From Oceanobacillus neutriphilus (GTDB lineage: Bacteria; Bacillota; Bacilli; Bacillales; Amphibacillaceae): a stretch of 64,000 nucleotides of DNA. How positions within the stretch are numbered: position 1 is the stretch's first letter; each line of letters starts with the position of its first letter. The notes beneath the pieces were generated by a model, which was given only the letters and a program-made list of their open reading frames with translations, was not told the origin of the DNA and did not search any database. The DNA lies in assembly GCF_014645515.1 (NCBI RefSeq), contig NZ_BMLW01000012.1, positions 77,529 through 141,528 of the forward strand, in the 5' to 3' direction. Made by a program: the position numbers and the translations under genes. Shown here piece by piece: positions 42,878 to 52,322 of the stretch.

Positions 42878-44452
42878 TTGACAAGAGAGCTTGTTATTGG
42901 TGTGGATGGCGGAACAGAAAGTGTTCGTGTAGGAATTTTTGATTTAAAAGGAAATGAAGTCGGGGAGGGAATAACCCCCTATAAAACCTATTATCCGAAG
43001 CCGGGGTGGGCTGAACAGGACCCGAACGACTGGTGGGCATCTCTGGCGGAAAGTATAAAAAAAGCAATGAAAGATGCAAATGCTTCTAAAGATGAAATTA
43101 TCAGTATCGGTTTAGATACTACCTGTTCCAGTGTGGTGTTCTGCAAAAAAGATGGAACACCTGTAAGAAAAGCTGTTATCTGGATGGATATCCGTTCGTC
43201 AGAAGAAGCAGAGAAGATGGCTGCAACAGGTCATGAAGCATTAAAGTATAATGGTTTTGGCAATGTTTCAGCAGAATGGATGCCGAGTAAAGCATTATGG
43301 GTTAAGAATCATGAGCCTCATAACTATTATGAAACAGAAAAAATTATGGACTATGTAGACTGGTATACATTTATGATGACTGGAAAAAATACTGGTTCTG
43401 CAAGTACGACCACATTGAGATGGTACTATGACCAGGATAACGGCGGAGTTCCTGAGGACTTTTATAAAACAATCGGTTTAGAGGATATTTTTGATAAGCT
43501 TCCTGATGAAATTAAATATCTGGGTGAATATATAGGCGGCCTCACTCCTTATGCAGCAGAACATTTAGGATTAGCTGAGGGGACGCCTGTCGGCCAGGGC
43601 GGAGTGGATTGCTTAAATGGAATGATTGGCCTCGGTGTGACAAAACCGGGAAAGCTGGCACTAATTACAGGTTCTTCGCATTGTAATCTGGCATTTACTG
43701 ATAAATCAATCCACAAAGAAGGTATCTTCGGCACATATCCAGGAGTTGTTTTTCCGGGAATGAAATTAGCTGAAGGCGGTCAGGCTTCCTCAGGCTCTGT
43801 TATTAAATGGTTTAAAACACATTTCGGAATAGATATCGAAGCACAGGCAAAACAGGATGGTGTCAGTGTCTATGATTTACTAAATAAAGAAGCGGCTGAG
43901 CTTCCGCCAGGGTCAGAAGGTCTTCTTGTACTTGAATATTGGCAGGGAAACCGGACTCCTTATGTTGATGCGAATGTACGCGGTTTTATTTCCGGCCTGA
44001 CTTTAAAGCATACACGGGCACATATTTACCGGGCAATTATGGAGGCAGTTGCATATGGTACGGAATTAAATATTAAAAACTTTAAAGAAAATGGAATTCC
44101 AGTAGAAGAGTTATATTTAGCGGGCGGCGCAACCAACAGTGATTTATATCTGCAGATTCACGCAGATGTAAGCAATCTGCCAATCAATGTTCCAGAATCA
44201 AATCAAGTAGCCTGTTTAGGTTCAGCTATTATGGCAACGGTTACAGCAGGAGCTTATGCAAATGCAGATGAAGCTGTAAGTCATATGGTCCGCTATAAGA
44301 AGCGGATAGAACCTAATCCGGAGCACCATGAAATCTATAAATTATATAGTGAGCAATATCAAAAAGCTTACCCGCAATTTAAAGAATGGATGCATGCTAC
44401 AAGTAAGCTTGATGGAATTGCTGCTGAAAAAGTAGTAAAACAATCTGTCTAA
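42878..44452 (+). CDS. FGGY-family carbohydrate kinase
   Basis: A 524-residue sugar or polyol kinase. The N-terminal phosphate-binding motif GVDGGTESVRVGIFD, the FGGY segment GLDTTCSSVVFC, and the C-terminal LYLAGGATNSDLYLQIHADV with GSAIMATVTAG define the family. Proteins of this size include ribulokinase- and erythritol-kinase-like enzymes; xylulokinases and glycerol kinases are usually shorter or differ in motifs. The substrate is unresolved. TTG start after GGGGAGAGGG. Downstream of the SorC regulator, with a 118-bp gap. Confidence 0.88.
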   Translation: MTRELVIGVDGGTESVRVGIFDLKGNEVGEGITPYKTYYPKPGWAEQDPNDWWASLAESIKKAMKDANASKDEIISIGLDTTCSSVVFCKKDGTPVRKAVIWMDIRSSEEAEKMAATGHEALKYNGFGNVSAEWMPSKALWVKNHEPHNYYETEKIMDYVDWYTFMMTGKNTGSASTTTLRWYYDQDNGGVPEDFYKTIGLEDIFDKLPDEIKYLGEYIGGLTPYAAEHLGLAEGTPVGQGGVDCLNGMIGLGVTKPGKLALITGSSHCNLAFTDKSIHKEGIFGTYPGVVFPGMKLAEGGQASSGSVIKWFKTHFGIDIEAQAKQDGVSVYDLLNKEAAELPPGSEGLLVLEYWQGNRTPYVDANVRGFISGLTLKHTRAHIYRAIMEAVAYGTELNIKNFKENGIPVEELYLAGGATNSDLYLQIHADVSNLPINVPESNQVACLGSAIMATVTAGAYANADEAVSHMVRYKKRIEPNPEHHEIYKLYSEQYQKAYPQFKEWMHATSKLDGIAAEKVVKQSV

Positions 44453-44521
44453 ATTAAATGTATATTAAAAGCTGATAAAAGCATTGCGGCATTTAAATCA
44501 TTATTTAAGGAGGATTTTGCA

Positions 44522-45616
44522 TTGAAGGCATTACGATTATATGGACCAAAGGATATGAAAGTAGATGATATTCCTGTTCCGGAGATTAATGACAATGAAC
44601 TCCTGATTAAAGTCGATTCCTGCACAATCTGCGGCAGTGATTTTCGGAATATTGCGGCAGGAGGGTCAGCGCATGGGATGGATTTACCCCGGGTGATGGG
44701 ACATGAAATTGCATCAACCATTGTCAAGGCCGGTGAAAGCTGGAAGGATGAATTTGAAGTTGGTGAGCACATTGTGGTTGCTGCAGTAAGTCCCTGCGGC
44801 AAATGCGAATTATGTCTGGAGGGCTATGAAAATCAATGCCTCGACAAACAGGCAACGGCATATAATTATGATGGAGGCTTTGCCGAATATATGAGAGTGC
44901 CTGAACGTTCCATCCGATCCGGGAATGTCTTGAAGGTTTCAAGTGATAAATTGCAGCAGGTTGCATTAAGTGAACCTTTGTCCTGTGCCATAAATGGCCA
45001 GGAAATAGCTGAAGTAAAGCTGGGAGACAGTGTACTGGTTGTTGGCTGCGGGCCGATGGGGCTGTTTCATATTCAATTAGCTAAATTAAATGGCGCTAAA
45101 CAAATTATTGCCAGCGATTTTGATAAGAATCGTTTAGAGATTGCAAAACAACATGGAGCGGATATTGTTTTCTCGCCGCAGGAAGAAGATCCGACTGAAA
45201 AAATAAAGGAGCTGACCGGTGGATTAGGAGTTAATGCAGTTATTGTTGCTGTTCCGGTACCGGGAATAGTCAGTGACGCATTGCAATGGGTAAGAAGAAG
45301 AGGCAGAATCAATGTTTTTGGTGGGATGCCCAAGCAAAAGCCTGAAGCAACACTTGATCTGAATGCAATTCACTACAATGAAATTACAATTACGGGAACA
45401 TCGGATTCGACAGCAAGACAATTACGTATCGCAGCAGATTTAATTACAACCGGGAGGATACAAACCGACTTTATGATTTCTAAGGTAGTAGATTTAGAAG
45501 AAGCAAGAGATATATTAGTTGCCGGTCCACAGCCGGAGCATATAAAAATCGTTGTAAAACCGGAATTAAGCAGTAAAGCATCGAAGGAAAAAGAAGATGC
45601 AGCTTATGTAAAATAA
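44522..45616 (+). CDS. Zinc-dependent polyol/alcohol dehydrogenase
   Basis: A 364-residue medium-chain dehydrogenase of the L-iditol/sorbitol-dehydrogenase-like group. Catalytic zinc residues in CTICGSDFR and MGHEIAST; structural zinc cysteines CGKCELCLEGYENQC; NAD(P)-binding VLVVGCGPMGLFHIQLAK. The C-terminal tail is hydrophilic. It oxidises a secondary alcohol or polyol by inference. The order kinase-dehydrogenase, with TTG start and AAGGAGG, puts it in the SorC operon. A hairpin terminator region follows. Confidence 0.88.
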   Translation: MKALRLYGPKDMKVDDIPVPEINDNELLIKVDSCTICGSDFRNIAAGGSAHGMDLPRVMGHEIASTIVKAGESWKDEFEVGEHIVVAAVSPCGKCELCLEGYENQCLDKQATAYNYDGGFAEYMRVPERSIRSGNVLKVSSDKLQQVALSEPLSCAINGQEIAEVKLGDSVLVVGCGPMGLFHIQLAKLNGAKQIIASDFDKNRLEIAKQHGADIVFSPQEEDPTEKIKELTGGLGVNAVIVAVPVPGIVSDALQWVRRRGRINVFGGMPKQKPEATLDLNAIHYNEITITGTSDSTARQLRIAADLITTGRIQTDFMISKVVDLEEARDILVAGPQPEHIKIVVKPELSSKASKEKEDAAYVK

Positions 45617-45624
45617 TTAAAGAC

Positions 45625-45690
45625 AGACATATTGGCCTGGAAAAGACTGATTGATTCCACTCTACCATATCTCCAGACCAATATGCCCGT
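45625..45690 (+). terminator. Stem-loop after the SorC operon
   Basis: CATATTGG and CCTGGA pair with TCCAG and CCAATATG over a total of about 66 bp. No clear T-run follows. Confidence 0.5.
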
Positions 45691-45738
45691 CCGCTTCATT
45701 TTATCACCGGTGAAAATAAAATACAACTTGCCTCAAGA

Positions 45739-45779
45739 AATCACTATTCTAGCCAATTATGTGGAATAGTGATTTTTTT
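45739..45779 (+). terminator. Second terminator before the symporter gene
   Basis: AATCACTATTC pairs with GAATAGTGATT, followed by seven T. Confidence 0.8.
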
Positions 45780-45962
45780 GATGTTCTCTCCTTTTATGTT
45801 TGTGGGAACAAAAGAATAAACGGCCCCATTTCACAAAAAAAGTTACTGACGTAAAAATCACCTAATTATAAGAATATTTAATAACTTCCCTTCATTTCAG
45901 CATTCCTGTAAAATAGAATAGATTCTACTAATATCATATTGTAAAGAGAGAGGAAATATAAA

Positions 45963-47198
45963 ATGTTAGAAAAATTAAAAGCCTATCGATTTCCACTTAT
46001 TCTTTTAGCCTCTATTATTATTGGAGCGATAATTGGATTAGTTTTTGGGGAAGATGCAACCGTAATAAAACCCTTTGGTGACTTATTTATAAACTTATTA
46101 TTTATGATTGTTATCCCGCTTGTGTTTTTCTCCATTTCATCAGCTATTGCCAGCATGGATAGCATGAAGAGACTCGGGAAAATTATGGGTTCTATGATTA
46201 CAGTCTTTGTGATAACTGGAGTTATTGCAGCTGTATTCATGCTTGTTGCGGTAGTTATTTTTAAACCGGGTTCAGGTGTGGATATTCCACTAAGCTCTCC
46301 TGAAAATGTAGAGGAACAAACTCTATCTGATCAATTAGTCAATACGTTTACTGTTCCGGATTTTGTTGAACTGTTCTCAAGAGATAATATGATGGCACTT
46401 ATTGTAATGTCGATACTAATTGGTGTCGCAACCGGATTGTCCAGAGAGAAGGGAAGGCCCTTTGCGAGACTCCTTACCAGCGCCTCTGATGTTTTTATGA
46501 AGCTGATTCAGCTTATTATGTATTATGCACCTATTGGATTAGGAGCGTACTTTGCCTCCTTAGTCGGCGAATTCGGTACAGCACTGATTGGCGATTATGC
46601 AAAAGCTGTGATTGTTTATTATCCGGTATCTATTTTGTATTTCGCTATCGGCTTTACATTATACGCATTTATCGCTGGCGGAAGAAAAGGAGTCAGCCGC
46701 TTTTGGAAGAATATACTTGGTCCTGCTGCTACCTCGCTCGGGACAGGAAGCAGTGTTGCAACCATTCCGGTTAATCTGCAGGCTGCAGAAAAAATCGGCG
46801 TTCCAAAAGATATCCGCGAGACGATTATGCCACTCGGAGCAACCATACATATGGATGGTTCCTGTTTATCAGCTATGTTAAAAATCGCCTTTATTTTTGG
46901 TGTGTTTAACAAGGACTTTACTGGGATTGATACATTTATAACTGCTATTGGTATTTGTTTATTATCCGGTATTGTTATGAGCGGGATTCCAGGCGGTGGT
47001 TTTACAGGAGAATTGATGATTATCACATTATATGGTTTCCCAATCGAAGCTCTGCCGATTATTACCGCTATCGGTGTTGTTGTTGATCCGCCGGCTACAA
47101 TGGTTAACTCAACTGGTGATACGGTATCCAGTATGGTTGTGGCAAGGCATATTGAAGGGAAAGACTGGATGGAGAAGGCAGATGCTGCCAGGACTTAA
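45963..47198 (+). CDS. Dicarboxylate/amino acid:cation symporter (DAACS family)
   Basis: A 411-residue transporter with the glutamate-transporter fold. Recognisable parts are the signature region LGTGSSVATIPVN (serine-rich hairpin), TIHMDGSCLS and the C-terminal VVDPPATMVNSTGDTVSSM (NMDGT-like and substrate-binding helix). It would import C4-dicarboxylates, glutamate or aspartate, or serine/threonine with Na+ or H+. It has its own terminator upstream and downstream, so it is monocistronic and not necessarily linked to the kinase operon. GAGAGAGG before ATG. Confidence 0.9.
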   Translation: MLEKLKAYRFPLILLASIIIGAIIGLVFGEDATVIKPFGDLFINLLFMIVIPLVFFSISSAIASMDSMKRLGKIMGSMITVFVITGVIAAVFMLVAVVIFKPGSGVDIPLSSPENVEEQTLSDQLVNTFTVPDFVELFSRDNMMALIVMSILIGVATGLSREKGRPFARLLTSASDVFMKLIQLIMYYAPIGLGAYFASLVGEFGTALIGDYAKAVIVYYPVSILYFAIGFTLYAFIAGGRKGVSRFWKNILGPAATSLGTGSSVATIPVNLQAAEKIGVPKDIRETIMPLGATIHMDGSCLSAMLKIAFIFGVFNKDFTGIDTFITAIGICLLSGIVMSGIPGGGFTGELMIITLYGFPIEALPIITAIGVVVDPPATMVNSTGDTVSSMVVARHIEGKDWMEKADAART

Positions 47199-47216
47199 GA
47201 GAATAACATGATAGAA

Positions 47217-47258
47217 GGTGCTGTATTTCTGTAATATTGGGATACAGCACCCTTTTTA
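47217..47258 (+). terminator. Terminator of the symporter gene
   Basis: GGTGCTGTAT pairs with ATACAGCACC across about 20 nt, followed by CTTTTTATT. Confidence 0.8.
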
Positions 47259-47269
47259 TTTGGAAGTAA

Positions 47270-47305
47270 CTCAACTTTTGCACCGTAAAAAATAACTTGT
47301 TTATC
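47270..47305. mobile_element. Solo end of the MITE-like element
   Basis: CTCAACTTTTGCACC and then TAAAAAATAACTTG match, in inverted orientation, the right arm of copies A and B (TAAGCAAGTTATTTTTTA..GCGAAAGTTGAG). Only one end is present, so this is a remnant. It lies between the symporter terminator and the DUF1259-like gene. Confidence 0.55.
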
Positions 47306-47397
47306 TCATGAATGATTTTCTTCCAATTTGAAAAGGAACAAGGGACAAATATTTCGCATACGCTGATCTTGAATTTGAAGCATGGGGAGGAATTCTG

Positions 47398-48120
47398 TTG
47401 GAGGAAGAAATGTATGTGGATGTTAAATACTTTCTCGAGGCATCAGTCAAATGGGTGAATGAGATGGAAAATATTATTCAAGATGAAGATTTCGATATTC
47501 GTAATAGTGAGCTGGAAAAGAATTTCTTAGCTTTGCGGGATGAAATAAATAAAAAAGAGGGACAAGATTGTTTACGAATCTATCAGTTCATGCATGATGT
47601 GAAAATTGATTATGAAAGGTATGCAAAGACTAAAATTAAGAATAAAATTGCTGAAGATATAGATGGAGAAAATGAATTTAATGAGGCAGAGAATGAAGTA
47701 CGCTCAAAATTCAACAATGAAATTGAGGATATTTGTTCTGAATTTGCTCAAGCTGTGAATGGGAAAGGGAGCTTAAGTAATGGTGTTTGCTCTGTTGATT
47801 TACATCGGCAATTTAAGGTTGAGGTAGAAGGAAAAACAAGTTCTTCAATAGTTCCAGCAAGTATTGTTTTTGAATCTTTGGATAAAGACGGAAAAGCATT
47901 AAATTTAGCGGAAATTGCTGTTTTAGAAGAGGAGCTCCCGCTGTTTGTAAAAAAGGTAACGCAAGAAGAGTTAATTGTGAGTGCAATTCATAATCATTGT
48001 ATATATACAGACCCAGTAATTATGTATATTCATATACAATCTGTGGAACCGCCTGTTTCATTTGCTGAAAAAATGGCGAGATCTTTTTTCGTATTAAACA
48101 GTGAGCCAATCCAAGGATAA
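47398..48120 (+). CDS. Two-part protein with C-terminal DUF1259/LppY-LpqO-like domain
   Basis: A 240-residue protein. The first ~105 residues are helical, charged and unlike anything recognised. Residues about 118-235 agree with the DUF1259 domain: NGKGSLSNGVCSVDLHR, EGKTSS.., FESLDKDGKALN, EIAVLEEELP, VSAIHNHCIYTDP with the His-Asn-His, and YIHIQSVEPPVSFAEKMA. Usual DUF1259 proteins have two related halves and are often exported; here only one is present and no signal peptide is seen. Start TTG 47398 or ATG 47410, both with ribosome sites. Confidence 0.65.
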   Translation: MEEEMYVDVKYFLEASVKWVNEMENIIQDEDFDIRNSELEKNFLALRDEINKKEGQDCLRIYQFMHDVKIDYERYAKTKIKNKIAEDIDGENEFNEAENEVRSKFNNEIEDICSEFAQAVNGKGSLSNGVCSVDLHRQFKVEVEGKTSSSIVPASIVFESLDKDGKALNLAEIAVLEEELPLFVKKVTQEELIVSAIHNHCIYTDPVIMYIHIQSVEPPVSFAEKMARSFFVLNSEPIQG

Positions 48121-48167
48121 TGATAAGGGTCGAATAATATATTCGGGATATCTGAGAACGATTATAG

Positions 48168-48210
48168 AAAAGCCCTAGACCCCTTGATGTACAAGGTTTC
48201 TAGGGCTTTA
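48168..48210. terminator. Bidirectional terminator before rpsD
   Basis: AAAGCCCTAGA...CCCTTG pairs with CAAGG...TCTAGGGCTTT. It serves both the DUF1259-like gene and convergent rpsD. Confidence 0.9.
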
Positions 48211-48237
48211 AATGCTGTTAAATTATATTCCCCGCTA

Positions 48238-48840
48238 TTAACGAGAGTAGAATTCAACGATAAGCTGTTCGTTAATTTCAGCTGGAAGTTCAGAACGCTC
48301 AGGGTAGCGAGCATAAGTACCTTCTTTTTTCTCAGCATCAAAAGTAGTATATTCTGGTACGAAGTTATTTACTTCAATAGCTTCTGTAACGATATCCAGC
48401 TTTTGAGATTTTTCACGAAGAGCGATTGCTTGACCAGGTTTTACAGAGTAAGATGGGATATCTACACGAGAACCATCTACTGTAACGTGACCATGGTTAA
48501 CCAGCTGACGTGCCTGCTTGCGTGTGCGGGCAAGGCCAAGACGGTAAACAAGGTTATCAAGACGGGATTCAAGAAGAATCATGAAGTTCTCACCGTGGAT
48601 ACCTTTCATATTGCCGGCTTTATTGAATAGGTTACGGAATTGACGCTCGTTCAATCCATACATAAAGCGTAATTTTTGCTTTTCTTGCATTTGCAAGCCG
48701 TATTCAGAGATTTTCTTTCTTTGGTTCGGTCCATGTTGACCAGGAGCGTAAGGGCGTTTATCTAATTCCTTACCAGTTCCAGATAATGAAATGCCAAGAC
48801 GACGTGATTTCTTCCATACTGATCCAGTATAACGTGACAT
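48238..48840 (-). CDS. rpsD: Ribosomal protein S4
   Basis: Primary 16S rRNA-binding protein of the small subunit, 200 residues. The S4 RNA-binding domain [20 protein letters not shown], then [10 protein letters not shown] and [13 protein letters not shown], is present. The N-terminus [17 protein letters not shown] is of the zinc-free type, with no CxxC. Monocistronic, with a long leader that matches the firmicute S4 autoregulatory site. AGGAGGAAA before ATG. Confidence 0.98.
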   Translation of the reverse strand: MSRYTGSVWKKSRRLGISLSGTGKELDKRPYAPGQHGPNQRKKISEYGLQMQEKQKLRFMYGLNERQFRNLFNKAGNMKGIHGENFMILLESRLDNLVYRLGLARTRKQARQLVNHGHVTVDGSRVDIPSYSVKPGQAIALREKSQKLDIVTEAIEVNNFVPEYTTFDAEKKEGTYARYPERSELPAEINEQLIVEFYSR

Positions 48841-49033
48841 AGGACATTTCCTCCTTTATGTTTTATTTGTATAAAATAAAACGCGCGTGATCGTTTCGTT
48901 GTTCATTTTGTTTTCATGTACCATCGCTCCAGTAGCAGAGAGTTACACGATACACCTTTATAATATTCATCTTTGAAAGGAACAAAATGAGTGCAAGCGT
49001 CGACTCACTTAGGCCACTTTATTATTTTACACA
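48841..49033 (-). promoter_or_regulatory. S4 autoregulatory leader of rpsD
   Basis: About 190 nt of mRNA leader between the promoter and rpsD. The minus strand has TACTGGAGCGATGGTACATG and the preceding GTGTAACTCTC, both recognisable from the firmicute rpsD leader, which binds S4 and closes the ribosome site. Boundaries are inferred from the promoter at 49040-49068 and the start codon. Confidence 0.7.
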
Positions 49034-49039
49034 AATTCT

Positions 49040-49068
49040 AGTATATAATTTGCATGTACACCTGTCAA
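49040..49068 (-). promoter_or_regulatory. rpsD promoter
   Basis: On the minus strand -35 TTGACA (49068-49063), 17 bp, -10 TATACT (49045-49040): a strong sigma-A promoter. Confidence 0.8.
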
Positions 49069-49207
49069 TAGTAAAAAGCAAAAACACAGTATAAAGTCTG
49101 TTTGGGAAGATATTATTTTTGTATTAGAAGCAAAAATAATTCCTAATAAAAAAGTATCCGTTATAATGAATATGTCTGAAAATCTATATTGTAATAAAAT
49201 GAGTCAA

Positions 49208-49687
49208 TTATAAATGTTTTTCAAGTACCGTAACAAAGTTCTCTAAACATTCCTGATCAATGGCGTCGAATCTGTCATGAACAGGGCTGTCAATATCTAA
49301 AACTCCGATAATCTCATTATTATGGTAGACAGGAATGACAATTTCAGATTTTGTAGCTCCATCACAGGCGATATGGCCAGGGAATTGATGAACATCTGAT
49401 ATACGCTGTGTTTTCTTTTCTGAGACAGCAGTTCCGCAAACTCCTTTTCCAAAAGGAATACGGATGCAGGCCGGCAGTCCTTGGAAGGGCCCGAGCACTA
49501 ATTCTTCATTTTCGGATAAGTAGAAACCAACCCAGTTTACTTCATCTAAAAATTGATTGAGAAGTGCTGAAGCATTTGAAAGCAGTGCGATTTGATTTGT
49601 TTCGCCCGCTGATAAAGCATCCAGCTGTTTAATAAGAAGCTCGTAATCTTTTGTTTTTTCTCCAGAATAATCAAGTTGTTGAAACAT
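49208..49687 (-). CDS. ytsP: GAF-domain free-methionine-(R)-sulfoxide reductase (YtsP-like)
   Basis: A 159-residue single GAF domain. The three conserved cysteines of the fRMsr family are visible: PACIRIPFG, GKGVCGTAV and HIACDGATKSEIV. LNWVGFYL-type NWVGFYL is the substrate wall. It reduces free methionine-R-sulfoxide with thioredoxin. It is next to rpsD, as B. subtilis ytsP is. AGGAGG precedes the ATG. Divergent from yttP. Confidence 0.9.
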   Translation of the reverse strand: MFQQLDYSGEKTKDYELLIKQLDALSAGETNQIALLSNASALLNQFLDEVNWVGFYLSENEELVLGPFQGLPACIRIPFGKGVCGTAVSEKKTQRISDVHQFPGHIACDGATKSEIVIPVYHNNEIIGVLDIDSPVHDRFDAIDQECLENFVTVLEKHL

Positions 49688-49829
49688 TATGTGTTACCTC
49701 CTGAAAGTTGCAGTATTAGTTTTGTAAAAAGTGACATTTAACGACATGAATACAGTTTTTGTCGATAATCGATTAAAGGATTTATCCCCTTCTTTGTCGT
49801 AAATGAATAGAGTAAGGAGTTGAATAAGA

Positions 49830-50453
49830 ATGAAAAATAACGTAACCAAGCAAAAAGTAGTGGACGCTGCTTCCTCCCTATTCTTTCAAAAAGGATTCCA
49901 TGGCACTTCTGTGCGTGATATTGCTGACCGGGCCTCTGTGAATGTTTCCTTAATCAGTTATTATTTTAAAGGAAAGCAGGGACTTTTAGAATATGCTGTA
50001 ACAAATTATTATGAAGCATACTTAGAGAAAATAGAAGAGTCACTTGAAAAAACAGAAGGAAGCTCTTCTATCGATCGATTAAATGAATTAATTTTTACAA
50101 TTATACATTATAAGCAAACGCATCATCAATTAACATGTTTTATTCAGCGTGAATTATCTCTTGACTCTGTATTCGTCAGGGAAATGACGGTTACATATCT
50201 GGCTAAAGAAAATTACTATTTAAAAGAATTATTTCAGGAAACAATCGGCAGAAATGCTGATCAGGATGAGAAAAGGTATTTATTTATGCAGCTGAAAGGC
50301 ATGCTGATAACCCCGTATATTTTACATTCAGATTGGAAAGATCAAATATTAGGGCAATTTGCTCACGAACAATTTGTGAAAAAATATACCAAAAGTATAC
50401 AGAAATGGATTCAATTTAATGCAAATGTAAAAATGAACGAGAAAAGTAAATAA
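49830..50453 (+). CDS. yttP: TetR-family regulator YttP
   Basis: A 207-residue repressor. N-terminal helix-turn-helix DAASSLFFQKGFHGTSVRDI, ADRASVNVSLISYYFKGKQG. The C-terminal ligand domain is all-helical. In B. subtilis YttP lies near ezrA and influences cell-division or lipid phenotypes, but its targets are uncertain. ATG after AAGGAG. The divergent gap with ytsP (142 bp) probably holds its operator; GTCGATAATCGAT at about 49760 is a candidate palindrome. Confidence 0.85.
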   Translation: MKNNVTKQKVVDAASSLFFQKGFHGTSVRDIADRASVNVSLISYYFKGKQGLLEYAVTNYYEAYLEKIEESLEKTEGSSSIDRLNELIFTIIHYKQTHHQLTCFIQRELSLDSVFVREMTVTYLAKENYYLKELFQETIGRNADQDEKRYLFMQLKGMLITPYILHSDWKDQILGQFAHEQFVKKYTKSIQKWIQFNANVKMNEKSK

Positions 50454-50627
50454 TAAAAAATAATGGACTTTTCCCCGTATAAATATCAAAAAGTTGTTGA
50501 ATCAGTAAGAAAAATGTATTTTCTTTAGCCAAAAGGGCGGAATACATGATATTATAAAGGATATATTATTGTGATTTTGTAATTATAGATATATTTATAT
50601 AGATGTTTATTGGTTGGGAGGCAAAGT

Positions 50628-52322
50628 ATGGCTGTCGTAGTTGGGATTATTTTAGCGGTTATTGTATGTTTAACGATTGCTTTAATTGTAAGAAAACGTG
50701 TTTATGATCAGGTAGACCATATTGAAAAATGGAAATTGGATATTATGGATAGAGATGTTGCGAAGCAGATTGGAAAAATTAAAGCATTGAATCTATCCGG
50801 TGAAACGCTGGAGAAATTTGAAGAATGGAAAGAAGAATGGGAAAAAATTGTAACCAAATCTTTGCCTGACATAGAGAAGTATTTGATGGATGCAGAAGAG
50901 GCAGCTGACCGCTTTCTTGTGCCTAAAGCAAATAAAATTTTGAAAGAGGCAGAAAATCATCTCGAAAAAATTGAGGAAGAAATTAAAGAAATTATCGGTG
51001 AGTTAGAGGAATTACTTTATGCAGAAGAAACAGGTCGTGGCGGTGCAGAGGAATTAAAACCGAGAATCAAAGGGTTACGAAGTATGCTTTCTCAATCCAG
51101 ATACCAATATGGAAAGGCCGAAAAGCAATTTGACAAGGAAATCGATGAGCTGGAAGCAATATTGGACCAATACGACGCATTTGTTAATGATGGTGATTAT
51201 TTAAAAGCGAATGAAAGTATTAGTGAATTAAAGGAAAGTACTGAAAAAGTAGAAAATAAATTAGATACATTTCCTGATTTGCTCAAGCAAGTGAAGCAGG
51301 AGCTGCCATCTCAATTAACAAATCTTTCTTCCGGTATGAAAGAGATGAGGGAAAATGGCTACCGGATTAGACATTTAGGCTTTGAAAAAGAAATTATTAC
51401 ATATCAGGAACAATTGAAGGATATAGAATCTCAGCTTGAAACTGCTGATATAACTGATGTGGAACAGCTTCTTCAGCAAATAGAGACACGTATTTTAGAA
51501 ATGTACGAAGCTCTGGAAGGAGAGGCGATAGCCAAGAACTATATAGAGCAGAAAGGTCCGGAGTATGAAGATTCTGTAAGCCAGATAAGTGCTACGTATG
51601 AAACTGCGAAAATAGAAGTAGAAGAGATAAAGAAGGCTTACTACGTAGAAGACGATGATATGGAACGTTTCCAGACTATGGGTAAAGCAATTAAGGCTTT
51701 AAAAAGCCATGTAGAAGAATTACACCAGAGTATAGAGGACGATAAACAATCACATTCAGAATTGAAAAAAGGAATTGAAGAAGGATTTAAGAAAATTGCA
51801 CAGCTGGAAGAAGAGCATGAATCCTTTAAAAAGTCTATTGCAAATTTACGGAAAGATGAGCTGGAGGCAAGAGATAAACTGGTAGAAATGCGCGGACAGC
51901 TTACAGATTTGAATAGAAAACTGAAAAAGAGTAATATACCGGGAGTACCAAGCTACATTTGGACCCGTTTTGAAACAGCAATACAGAAAAATGAGAAGGT
52001 AATGGAAGCATTGGAAACCTACCCATTAGATATGAACAATGTACAGCAGGCGCTGACTGAGGCTAAAAAATCGATTGAGCAGGCATATGAGCAAGTAGAT
52101 ATGATGCTGGATCAGGCTTACTTGACAGAGCAGGTGATTCAATATGCAAACCGCTACAGAAGTAAGCATTCTGATTTGGACAACAAGCTGAAGGAAGCAG
52201 AGAGATTATTCCGTAATTATGAATATGAGCTTTCTTTAGAGCATGCTGCCAAAGCAGTAGAAGAGATTGAACCGGGCTCGTTACAGAAAATAGAATCGTA
52301 TCAGACGGAAAGAAGCCAATAA
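50628..52322 (+). CDS. ezrA: EzrA, septation ring regulator
   Basis: A 564-residue membrane-anchored spectrin-like protein that limits FtsZ ring formation and supports division. One N-terminal transmembrane segment (about 2-23), then almost continuous charged coiled coil in the cytosol, rich in Glu and Lys, with the family QNR-like C-terminal patch at AYLTEQVIQYANRYRSKH. The start is at ATG 50628 after TTGGGAGG; the open frame runs further upstream without support. Position before nifZ-thiI is as in B. subtilis. Confidence 0.94.
   Translation: MAVVVGIILAVIVCLTIALIVRKRVYDQVDHIEKWKLDIMDRDVAKQIGKIKALNLSGETLEKFEEWKEEWEKIVTKSLPDIEKYLMDAEEAADRFLVPKANKILKEAENHLEKIEEEIKEIIGELEELLYAEETGRGGAEELKPRIKGLRSMLSQSRYQYGKAEKQFDKEIDELEAILDQYDAFVNDGDYLKANESISELKESTEKVENKLDTFPDLLKQVKQELPSQLTNLSSGMKEMRENGYRIRHLGFEKEIITYQEQLKDIESQLETADITDVEQLLQQIETRILEMYEALEGEAIAKNYIEQKGPEYEDSVSQISATYETAKIEVEEIKKAYYVEDDDMERFQTMGKAIKALKSHVEELHQSIEDDKQSHSELKKGIEEGFKKIAQLEEEHESFKKSIANLRKDELEARDKLVEMRGQLTDLNRKLKKSNIPGVPSYIWTRFETAIQKNEKVMEALETYPLDMNNVQQALTEAKKSIEQAYEQVDMMLDQAYLTEQVIQYANRYRSKHSDLDNKLKEAERLFRNYEYELSLEHAAKAVEEIEPGSLQKIESYQTERSQ

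Noticed and set aside
48184-48630. 148-codon plus-strand frame opposite rpsD
   Set aside because: Antisense of the S4 gene; starts within the terminator; no ribosome site.
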